Positions 1 to 12,000 of a stretch of 64,000 bases of DNA are shown here, piece after piece. The stretch is from Liolophura sinensis. Its lineage: Eukaryota; Mollusca; Polyplacophora; Chitonida; Chitonidae. Numbering within the stretch: position 1 is the first letter of the stretch; each line of letters begins with the position of its first letter. The notes beneath the pieces were generated by a model. That model did no database searches, had not been told where the DNA came from, and saw only the letters and a program-made list of their open reading frames with translations. The stretch is taken from assembly GCF_032854445.1 (NCBI RefSeq), contig NC_088306.1, positions 11,899,386 through 11,963,385 of the forward strand. The letters run 5' to 3'. Position numbers and translations under genes: made by a program.

Positions 1-17
1 CCTAAGAAAAATTAAAG
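1..17 (+). CDS. R0, 3' end of a repeat exon (partial)
   Basis: The first 17 bases read as codons LRKIK plus one base, followed by a GTAGAG donor. This is the usual ending of a repeat exon. The rest lies upstream of the window. Short, so only moderately supported. Confidence 0.4.
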
Positions 18-3000
18 GTAGAGAAATTAAAGGTACATGGTTTGATTATCCATGTTGAAAAAGGTTTGGTAAAAACATGCATGATAATAACTTTGAATAG
101 ATCTAGTGAAACCGCTGAAGTGCAGTTCGTACATTTCCGGTAGAAGTCTTCTTCTCAGAAGGTAGCGAACAGTACAGTTCGTTTTCCGCTTGACGATCAG
201 GAAACCAGAATGTTGGACGTAGGTTCCGAGTTTACATGAACAAGCCGGCAGTTTTAACAACTCTCACTGGCTGAGAGGCAACAATCCCCTGCCCCCAGCA
301 TAAATTACAGGGTGGTAAAGATGGAGAATGTGATGAACTCAGCGATTTATGCCAGCTTTGTCGTTTTCAGGCTTTTCGTGTTTGGCGGGGAAAAATCGTA
401 AAATTATGCAGGAGGCACCACCAGATAGAAAAAAATGTGCTTTTTTCATCCCAGAATGTCATTTTTTAAAGTTTTCTTTTCTTCTAAAAATAATAACAGG
501 TGAAAAATTTTAGCATTCTTTAATTTGACTTATTCTGTTTGTAGAAGATGGCAGTACAGGATCCCACTGGTACTCCAGCATCTGGAGCAGACAAAATGTA
601 CCCACTGTACAATCCACAGATAGAACAGTTAAGACTGATCAGTCAGGTCCAAGTCAGGCAGATGTTAAAGGTAAAGTTTTAAGAGTAATGAATAGTTAAT
701 AATACTCATATATTTCCCGTGACATTTCCCCATTTTCCACGGCTTGTGGAGTGAGGAAGGGCTAATTGTAGAAGGGCTGGTTAGGTCCAAGTCAGGCAGA
801 TGGTGGGTTTTCATAATTATATGTCATTAAAGCTTGTCATATTTCCAATCAGGTACATCCTTCATTTTTTGACCGCTTTGGTAGTCCAATGATTTGAGTG
901 TCCGTCTCGAAGTTGAGAGACCCTGGGATCAAACCCGGGCCGGGTCATAGCAAAGACTTTAAAAATGGTAATTCCTGCTGCTTTGAGTGGCAGGAAGTTA
1001 GAGCAAGGAAACATGACTGATTGGTCCGGTGTCAGTGTAATGTGGCTGGGTGGGGCGTCATGTCTGGTGTCTTCGGCATGATACTTCAGTGGCGGCAGCA
1101 CTTAGGAGGCATGGCACAAGAGGGCACAGTATATATACACACGCCTAATGACTCCTTGTCATCATATGACTGAAAAAATGTCAAGTACGACTTTAAACCC
1201 CAAGCGTACATACATACATGTACATCCATCATTTTCTTGGCAAACAACAAGGAATTTAGTTTTCAAAGTTCAAAGGACAAGTGTAACATGTTTTAATCAC
1301 ATGCTGTTCATTTTGTTTGGATTTCTGATATTTTGTTTTATATGCATATATGGATATTTAATACAGAAGAGCATGAAAAATTCTCCAGTATGCTGTTAAG
1401 ACAACTTTCAAATAATTAAATAAAGTGGCTTTTTCCTTTGTTTTAGAATCTGGCAGTATGGGACCTACTCGGTGTAATCCAGGTATGGTGGGTGGGCAGA
1501 ATTTACAAGTGAAAGATGAAACTGTTGATAGTTGTCAACAGGGCCCAAGGCAGGAGGAAATTAAAGGTAAGTCTTAATGATGTGGGATGTAAGGTTGCTG
1601 TGTGTCAGATATGCCCTGTGCTTTCCGGGTAATAGTGCAACACAGGCTTGTTTTTTTTTTTTTTAAATTAAAAAAATTATTGTTGAGAGTAACGTTGCTC
1701 TACCACAAAAGTAAGGTGGGTTTGTAGAGAATTTTTAAAACATTGTGGCTTATGAAAAAGAATTGGATTTGAAATAAATTAACATTTATGGAGAAATCAA
1801 GGAACTATTTTTTTTATGATTGAATCGGGTTACGCCAACAAAAATATTTGTTAAAGTTGCCTGGTACAATGATTGAAGTGCCAACCCACCTGTTCTCTTT
1901 TACAGTTTTAATATAATTTTGCTTACGTGGAAAGGTCTGGCAGCAACCTGTGGATATTCGTGGGTTTCCCCCGGGCTTTACCTGGTTTCCTCCCACCATA
2001 ATGCTGGTCGCCGTCTTATAAGTGAAATATTCTGGAGTGCGGTGTAAAACACCAATAAAATAAAAAAAATAAATAGTTTTGCTTTCAAATTGGCCCTGGT
2101 TTCATTAAGTATATTTGGCTAGTGGTAACCTTATCTGCCATGAGGACATTAACTTGTTCTCTGGGCTTAGCGTTACTTAACACTAAGTAAAGGTATGCTT
2201 CCTGAAATGATCCCAAATCTGTTTCATTAAGAAGTTTTGTGGTAAAAAGAGGGATGAACAGTTATAGTTGCATGCAGAGCAACTATAATCAAGTCAAAGA
2301 TCAAGTCTTGATCTTTGACAGTAGACAATAATTGAGGTGTAAAATATTTTAATTGCCATTTATGACAGACACTGTCAGAGTCGGGTCAGCTCAGTGTAAC
2401 ACAGGTGTGTTGGGCAGACAGGTGATGGAGGGAACAATCAATGTTGGTCAACCAGACCCAAAGCTGAGAGACAGCAAAGGTTAGTTTGGGTTATTAATGT
2501 CATGGTGTGAATTGTGATTAATATAGAGGACTGCTGGATCTTAAGTGGATTTGGACCTTCTGTGTCGGAAGTCTGTAACATTAGAGGAGTATGTTTACAT
2601 CATATGCCGATCCTAAGTAAGACGAAAATGTGTGTATCATATTAGGACGAAAATCACTGCTTTATGGCACTTCATTGGGCTCGGGGAGAAGATGTATATA
2701 GGTGAGAGATGATGACACTGTGACGATTACCTTCCCTTGACAGTCAAGACCAAACCCTGCTTGAAGTGCATTGCAAATTCAGGTTGGTTACCAGAGCAAA
2801 AGATGTTGTCCTAGATTCACTGAAGTGATCAGGATGGTGCGAACAGCCACGTATGATCCAATCAGTATGGCAGTATGATGCCTGCAGGATGATCCAACCA
2901 GTATGGCGGCATGATGCATGAAGGATGATCCAACCGGTATGGCTGTATGATGCACACGGGATGATCCAACCAGTATGGCTGTACGATGCAGGCAGGATGA

Positions 3001-6000
3001 TCCAACCAGTATGGCTGTACGATGCACGTGGGATGATCCAACCAGTATGACTGTACGATGCAGGCGGGATGATCCAACCAGTATGGCTGTATGATGCCTG
3101 CAGGATGATCCAACCAGTATGGCTGTACGATGCATGCGGGATGATCCAACCAGTATGACTGTATGATGCACGTGGGATGATCCAACCAGTATGGCTGTAT
3201 GATGCCTGCAGGATGATCCAACCAGTATGGCTGTACGATGCACGTAGGATGATCCAACCAGTATGGCTGTATGATGCCTGCAGGATGATCCAACCAGTAT
3301 GGTGGCATGATGCACACAGGATGATCCAACCAGTATGGCTGTACGATGCACGTGGGATGATCCAACCAGTATGACTGTACGATGCACGCGGGATGATCCA
3401 ACCAGTATGGCTGTATGATGCCTGCAGGATGATCCAACCAGTATGGCTGTACGATGCATGCGGGATGATCCAAACAGTATGACTGTATGATGCACGTGGG
3501 ACGATCCAACCAGTATGGCTGTATGATGCCTGCAGGATGATCCAACCAGTATGGCTGTACGATGCACGCAGGATGATCCAACCAGTATGGCTGTATGATG
3601 CCTGCAGGATGATCCAACCAGTATGGTGGCATGATGCACGCAGGATGATCCAACCAGTATGGTGGCATGATGCACACAGGATGATCCAACCAGTATGGCT
3701 GTATGATGCATGCGGGATGATCCAACCAGTATGGTTGTACGATGCATGCGGGATGATCCAACCAGTATGGTGGCATGATGCACACAGGATGATCCAACCA
3801 GTATGGCTGTACGATGCATGCAGGATGATCCAACCAGTATGGCTGTACGATGCATGCGGGATGATCCAACCAGTATGGCTGTACGATGCATGCGGGATGA
3901 TCCAACCAGTATGGTGGCATGATGCACACAGGATGATACAACCAGTATGGCTGTACGATGCATGCGGGATGATCCAACCAGTATCGTGGCATGATGCACG
4001 CAGGATGATCCAGTCAGTATGGCTGTACGATGCACACAGGATGATCCAACCAGTATGGCGGCATGATGCACGCAGGATGATCCAACCAGTATGGCGGCAT
4101 GATGCACGCAGGATGATTCAGTCAGTATGGCTGTATGATGCAGGCAGGATGATCCAACCAGTATGGCTGTACGATGCAGGTAGGATGATCCAACCAGTAT
4201 GGCTGTACGATGCACGCAGGATGATCCAACCAGTATGGTGGTATGATGCATGCAGGATCTGCACCACATATTTGATCAAGATATATGATTATACGTGTAT
4301 AGATTATATCATTAGGATCAGGCACATATAAATACGGTGAAGTCAGGGAGGCAAGAAAATGTATATGCGGATCTTTAAAATGGCTTATATTCTGCTTCAG
4401 AAACAGACGGTACAGGATATCGCTGGTACCCACGGGTGTGGAGCAGACAGAATGTACACACTGAACAAGCCACAGACAGGACAGTTAAGACTGATTTACC
4501 AGGTCCAAGTCAGGCAGAAGTTAAAGGTGAGTCTTGAGTGCTAAAAGTAAATGCTTTTTTTTGATATGTCAGTTTTCTGATAAGATTACCTTTTGTGTGA
4601 TTGTATTCTTGCCACTTTGGAAACGCTAAACTTAGTTATGACTTGATACCCAAGTCAGGTAGATGTGAAAGGTGAGTTTTGATTATGCTGGTTTAAAGAA
4701 TGGTAGACATGATGCTGCTGGTTGGTCAGTTTCAGCTGTTTAGTGACCATTGTCCAGATACATATAATGACAAAGGAAGACTTGTATTCATGTATAAAAT
4801 TTCCCCATTAATTGGGGAATGCAAGGAATGGAATAAAGATATGGATGTATTATTGTCAGTTTGGAAAGTATACCCTTTAAACATAAAGTGAACTTTATAT
4901 TTTGTGAAATACTTTTCTGTACATGAATTGGCCTGTGACCATACATAATATATCTGTGACCATACATAATATATCTGTGACCATACATAATATATCTGTG
5001 ACCATACATAATATATCTGTGACCATACATAATATATCTGTGACCATACATAATATATCTGTTCCCATACATAATATATCTGTGACCATACATAATATAT
5101 CTGTTGCCTCACAATGTGTTAACTCGACATCAGCACAGTGCAACAACAACAGCTCAGGCGGACAGAATGTGAAAGAAATTGATAAAACAGTGGAGACTAG
5201 TCAAGCAGTACTGAGACAGGGAGAAAGTAAAGGTCAGCTCGGACTAACTGGATTACAGTAATGTAATAAATCAGATACTTGTCTGTCTTCAGCCAATCAG
5301 GGCAGTGTGTGGTAAAGCATCTAGTGAAGAGAAATACACAGTCTCTAAAATCTTTGGTCTTGTTAGCCAGAGAATTAAAAATTGAATGGTAAAGTTTAAG
5401 TTTCTTGTTAAGGTTTAGTTATGCGTATGTAATATGAATAATCTGTTGCACCCAGGGAAGCGTTGCCCTTTTGGGGACGTGTATAGACATCGATCGCGAA
5501 TTCATACTTACATATTGCAATTTATTTTGTAGCAGACACTGTCAGTGTGGGGCCCACTGAGTGTAGCACAGGTGTGTTGGGCAGACAGAGCTTACAGGTG
5601 ATGGAGGGAATAGCTAATGTTGGTCAACCGGACACAAAGCTGAGAGAAAGCAAAGGTTGGTTCGGGTTAATATGAATGCTGTGGTGGATGCTGTGTTAAT
5701 ATATATTTGCCTGCGGTTTGTCAGTGCAGTTTATGCACCTTTTTAATTTGATTTTGAAGAAAGAAACTCGGTTGGCCAACTTCCAGGCTTCATAGAAAGT
5801 ATAATTGTATAAGTCTGTACAGAATAACGCCTTCAGAATTGCTTGAATAAACACCTTTATAAGCATGCAAACATTGCACAGCTTTGCAGAAGAAGTTGAA
5901 GTCACTGTCCTGTATGACCTAATTGTTGGCATTTTCATTTTCAGTTGTACCTTAAAGTTTGTATGATTTTGCTGATTAGACAATAACATTTTATAAAAAG

Positions 6001-9000
6001 GTTTATTGAAAAAGGTTTGGTAAAGACATGCATGATAATAACTTTGAAGAGATCTAGTGAAACTGCTGAAGTGCAGTTTGTACATTTCCGGTAGAACTCT
6101 TCTTCTCAGAAGGTAGGGAACAGTACAGTTCTTTTTCATCTTGGCGATCAGGAAACCAGAATGTTGGACGTAGGTTTCGAGATAACACGAACAAGCCAGC
6201 AGTTTTAACGACTCTCAATGGCTGAGAGGCAACACACTCTGAGCGTAAATTACAGGGTGTTAAAGATGGAGGACAGCTTTGCCGTTTTCAGGCTTTAAGT
6301 GTATGGCGAGGAAAAATTGCAAAATTATGCAGCAGGCACCACCAGATAGAAAAAAAAAATGTGCTTTTTTCAGCCTATAGTGTCATGTTTTTAAGTTTTC
6401 TTCTGCTTTAAAAATAATATCAGGTGGAAAATTTTAGCATTCTTTAATTTGATTTATTCTGTTTGTAGAAGACGGCAGTACAGGATCCCACTGGTACTCC
6501 AGCATCTGGAGCAGACAAAATGTACCCACTGTACAATCCACAGATAGAACAGTTAAGACTGATCAGTCATGTCCAAGTCAGGCAGATGTTAAAGGTAAAG
6601 TTTTAAGAGTAATGAATAGTTAATAATACTCATATATTTCCCGTGACATTTCCCCATTTTCCACGGCTTGTGGAGTGAGGAAGGGCTAATTGTAGAAGGG
6701 CTGGTTAGGTCCAAGTCAGGCAGATGGTGGGTTTTCATAACTGTATGTCATTAAAGCTTGTCATATTTCCAATCAGGTACATCCTTCATTTTTTGACCGC
6801 TTTGGTAGTCCAATGATTTGAGTGTCCGTCTCGAAGTTGAGAGACCCTGGGATCAAACCCGGGCCGGGTCATAGCAAAGACTTTAAAAATGGTAATTCCT
6901 GCTGCTTTGAGTGGCAGGAAGTTAGAGCAAGGAAACATGACTGATTGGGCCGGTGTCAGTGTAATGTGGCTGGGTGGGGCGTCATGTCTGGTGTCTGCGG
7001 CATGATACTTCGGTGGCGACAGCACTTAGGAGGCATGGCACAAGAGGGCACAGTATATATACACACGCCTAATGACTCCTTGTCATCATATGACTGAAAA
7101 AATGTCAAGTACGGCTTTAAACCCCAAGCGTACATACATACATGTACATCCATCATTTTCTTGGCAAACAACAAGGAATTTAGTTTTCAAAGTTCAAAGG
7201 ACAAGTGTAACATGTTTTAATCACATGCTGTTCATTTTGTTTGGATTTCTGATATTTTGTTTTATATGCATATATGGATATTTAATATAGAAGAGCATGA
7301 AAAATTCTCCAGTATGATGTTAAGACAACATTCAAATAATTAAATAAAACAGCTTTTTCCTTTGTTTTAGAATCTGGCAGTATGGCATCTACTCAGTGTA
7401 ATCCAGGCATGGTGGGTGGGCAGAATTTACAAGTGAAAGATGAAACTGTTGATAGTTGTCAACAGGGCCCAAGGCAGGAGGAAATCAAAGGTAAGTCTTA
7501 ATGATGTGGGATGTAAGGTTGCTGTGTGTCAGACATGCCCTGTGCTTTCTGGGTAATAGTGAAACACAGGCTTGTTTTTTTTTTTTTAAATTAAAAAAAT
7601 TATTGTTGAGAGTAACGTTGCTCTACCACAAAAGTAAGGTGGGTTTGTAGAGAATTTTTAAAACATTGTGGCTTATGAAAAAGAATTGGATTTGAAATAA
7701 ATTAACATTTATGGAGAAATCAAGGAACTATTTTTTTATGATTGAATCGGGTTACGCCAACAAAAAATACGTGGAAAGGTCTGGCAGCAACCTGTGGATA
7801 GTCGTGGGTTTTCTGCGGGCTTTACCTGGTTTCCTCCCACCATAATGCTGGTCGCCGTCTTATAAGCGAAATATTCTGGAGTGCGGTGTAAAACACCAAT
7901 CAAATAAAAAAAATAAATAGTTTTGCTTTCAAACTGGCCCTGGTTTCATTAAATATATTTGGCTAGTGGTAACCTTAGCTGCCATGAGGACATTAACTTG
8001 TTCTCTGGGCTTAGCGTTACTTAACACTAAGTAAAGGTATGCTTCCTGAAATGACCCCAAATCTGTTTCATTAAGATGTTTTGTGGTGTAAAATATTTTA
8101 ATTGCCATTTATGACAGACACTGTCAGAGTCGGGTCAACTCAGTGTAACACAGGTGTGTTGGGCAGACAGAGCTTACAGGTGATGGAGGGAACAGTTAAT
8201 GTTGGTCAAACTGGCCCAAAGCTGAGAGAACGTATAGGTTAGTTTGGGTTATGAATTAATGTCATGGTGTGAAGTGTGATTCATATAGAGGGCTGCTGGA
8301 TCTTAAGTGGATTTTGGACCTTCTGTGTCGGAAGTCTGTAACGTTAGAGGAGTATGTTCACATCATATGCCGATCCTAAGTAAGACGAAAATGTGTGTAT
8401 CATATTAGGACGAAAATCACTGCTTTATGGCACCTCATTGGGCTCAGGGAGAAGATGTATGTAGATGAGAGAGGATGACACTGTGACAATTACCTTCCCT
8501 TGACAGTCAAGACCAAACCCTGCTTGAAGTGCGTTGCAAATTCAGGTTGGTTACCAGAGCAAAAAATGTTGTCCTAGATTCACTGAAGTGATCAGGATGG
8601 TGCGAACAGCCACATATGATCCAACCAGTATGACTGTATGATGCCTGCAGGATGATCCAACCAGTATGGCTGTACGATGCATGCAGGATGATCCAACCAG
8701 TATGGTTGTACAATGCACGCGGGATGATCCAACCAGTATGACTGTATGATGCCTGCGGGATGATCCAACCAGTATGGCTGTACGATGCACGCGGGATGAT
8801 CCAACCAGTATGGCTGTATGATGCACGCGGGATGATCCAACCAGTATGGCTGTACAATGCACGCGGGATGATCCAACCAGTATGGCTGTACGATGCACGC
8901 GGGATGATCCAACCAGTATGACTGTATGATGCCTACAGGATGATCCAACCAGTATGGCTGTACGATGCATGCAGGATGATCCAACCAGTATGGGTGTACG

Positions 9001-12000
9001 ATGCATGCGGGATGATCCAACCAGTATGGCGGCATGATGCACGCGGGATAATCCAACCAGTATGGCGGTATGATGCACGCGGGATAATCCAACCAGTATG
9101 GCTGTACGATGCACGCAGGATGATCCAACCAGTATGACTGTATGATGCCTGCAGGATGATCCAACCAGTATGGCTGTACGATGCACGCAGGATGATCCAA
9201 CCAGTATGACTGTATGATGCCTGCAGGATGATCCAACCAGTATGGCTGTATGATGCACGCAGGATGATCCAACCAGTATGGCTGTACGATGCATGCAGGA
9301 TGATCCAACCAGTATGGTTGTACAATGCACGCGGGATGATCCAACCAGTATGACTGTATGATGCCTGCGGGATGATCCAACCAGTATGGCTGTACGATGC
9401 ACGCAGGATGATCCAGTCAGTATGGCGGCATGATGCATGCAGGATGATCCAGCCAGTATGGCTGTATGATGCACGCGGGATGATCCAACCAGTATGGCTG
9501 TACGATGCATGCGGGATGATCCAACCAGTATGGCTGTACAATGCACGCAGGATGATCCAACCAGTGTGGTGGTATGATGCACGCGGGATGATCCAACCAG
9601 TATGGCGGTATGATGCACGTGGGATGATCCAGTCAGTATGGCGGTATGATGCACGCAGGATGATCCAGTCAGTATGGCGGTATGATGCACGCGGGATGAT
9701 CCAACCAGTATGACTGTATGATGCCTGCGGGATGATCCAACCAGTATGGCTGTACGATGCACGCGGGATGATCCAACCAGTATGGCTGTATGATGCATGC
9801 AGGATGATCCAACCAGTATGGTTGTACAATGCACGCGGGATGATCCAACCAGTATGACTGTATGATGCCTGCGGGATGATCCAACCAGTATGGCTGTACG
9901 ATGCACGCAGGATGATCCAGTCAGTATGGCGGCATGATGCATGCAGGATGATCCAGCCAGTATGGCTGTATGATGCACGCGGGATGATCCAACCAGTATG
10001 GCGGTATGATGCACGCGGGATAATCCAACCAGTATGGCGGTATGATGCACGCAGGATGATCCAGTCAGTATGGCGGTATGATGCACGCAGGATGATCCAA
10101 CCAGTATGGCGGTATGATGCACGTGGGATGATCCAGTCAGTATGGTGGTATGATGCACGCGGGATGATCCAACCAGTATGGCCGTATGATTCACGTGGGA
10201 TGATCCAGTCAGTATGGCGGTATGATGCACGCAGGATGATCCAGTCAGTATGGCGGTATGATGCACGCAGGATGATCCAGTCAGTATGGCGGTATGATGC
10301 ACGCAGGATGATCCAACCAGTATGGCGGTATGATGCACGTGGGATGATCCAGTCAGTATGGCGGTATGATGCATGCAGGATGATCTAGTCAGTATGGCTG
10401 TATGATGCACGCAGGATGATCCAACCAGTATCGTGGCATGATCCACGCAGATGATCCAGTCAGTATGGCTGTACGATGCCTGCAGGATGATCCAGTCAGT
10501 ATGGCTGTATGATGCACGCAGGATGATCCAACCAGTATGGTGGTATGATGCATGCAGGATGATCCAACCAGTATGGCGGCATGATGCATGCAGGATGATC
10601 CAACCAGTATGGCTGTACGATGCACGCGGGATGATCCAACCAGTATGGTGGTATGATGCACGCAGGATGATCCAACCAGTATGGCGGTATGATGCACGTG
10701 GGATGATCCAGTCAGTATGGCGGTATGATGCACGCAGGATGATCCAGTCAGTATGGCGGTATGATGCATGCAGGGTCTGCACCACATATTTGATCAAGAT
10801 ATATGATGATACGTGTATAGGTTATATCATTAGGATAAGGCACATATAAATACGGTGAAGTCAGGGAGGCAAGAAAATGTATATGCGGATCTTTAAGTTG
10901 GCTTATATTCTGCTTCAGAAATAGACAGTACAGGATATCGCTGGTACCCACGGGTGTGGAGCAGACAGAATGTACACACTGAACAAGCCACAGACAGGAC
11001 AGTTAAGACTGATTTACCAGGTCCAAGTCAGGCAGAAGTTAAAGGTGAGTCTTGAGTGCTAAAAGTAAATGCTTTTTTTGATATGTCAGTTTTCTGATAA
11101 GATTACCTTTTGTGTGATTGTATTCTTGCCACTTTGGAAACGCTAAACTTATTTATGACTTGATACCCAAGTCAGGTAGATGTGAAAGGTGAGTTTTGAT
11201 TATGCTGGTTTAAAGAATGGTAGACATGATGCTCCTGGTTGGTCAGTTTCACCTGTTCAGTGACCATTGTCCAGATACATATAATGACAAAGGAAGACTT
11301 GTATTCATGGGTCTAATGCAATAAATGAGGCATCATTCTTAGCAATTTTGCATTTCTGATGTAAGTAGCTTCAGTAATAAATCTGAAGTTTTCATTTTGA
11401 TATGTAGTAATTGGTTGCTGCATTATTTGAACTAGTAGCCATTTATTTTGTTCCAGACACTGTTTTAGGGTCCACTCAGTGTAACACAGGTGTGTTGGGC
11501 AGACAGAGCTTACAGGTGATGGAGGGAATAGCTAATGTTGGTCAAACAGACACAAAGCTGAGAGAAAGCAAAGGTTGGTTTGGGTTATGATGTGAAGTGT
11601 ACTTCATAAGAAGAATTAACATGTCTAGTTATAGGGGTTTTGGTAGTCAAAAATTAAAATGTAACATCTTTAAGATGGAGTTCATTTTGTTTCAGACATT
11701 GACAGCACAGGATCTCGCTGGTACCCACGGGTCTGGAGCAGACAGAATATACATACTGGGCAAGCAACAGATAGAACAGTTAAAGCTGATCGGTCAGGCG
11801 TAAGTCAGGGAGAAGTTATAGGTGAGTTTTGATTGTGGAAATTATTAACAAAGCTTGCAGAGGTAACACAGGTATATGTAAGTGTGTGTACAAAGGGACA
11901 TTATTATGGAGCAGTCACTGTTCTCTTTTTGTTTTTTTTTTCTAATATTTGTTGTTTATTTATTTTTTTTTTTGAGATTTAATGCATGAATTAAGGCTTA

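Larger units (their letters stand above)
53..4792 (+). repeat. Left copy of a ~5 kb segmental tandem duplication
   Basis: This stretch is near-identical to about 6,004-11,310. Both hold the same series: an inverted-repeat element fragment, a type A exon, a SINE family 2 copy, a type C exon, a SINE family 1 tail, a type B exon, a 36-bp minisatellite and a second type A exon. The left copy has two segments that the right copy lacks, near 1,850-1,925 and 2,245-2,335. Confidence 0.85.
6004..11310 (+). repeat. Right copy of the segmental tandem duplication
   Basis: Homologous to about 53-4,792. Exon spacing matches exactly for R1-R2 against R7-R8 (offset 5,924 in both), then drops by 175 bp at R9. 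The copy is longer overall because its 36-bp minisatellite has about 60 units, against about 39 on the left. Confidence 0.85.

Noticed and set aside
873-1216. Possible tRNA gene in the SINE family 2 head
   Set aside because: Only box A/B-like words are present; the stems do not form a full cloverleaf and the sequence continues into a SINE body.
2788-4269. Open frames of hundreds of codons on both strands in the 36-bp arrays (also 8,507-10,849)
   Set aside because: They arise because the unit is 12 codons long; frames on both strands are equally open, have no splice links to neighbouring exons and differ in length between the two duplication copies.
2850-10775. CRISPR-like array interpretation of the regular 36-bp repeats
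   Set aside because: Units are directly adjacent without unique spacers, and the surroundings are eukaryotic introns.
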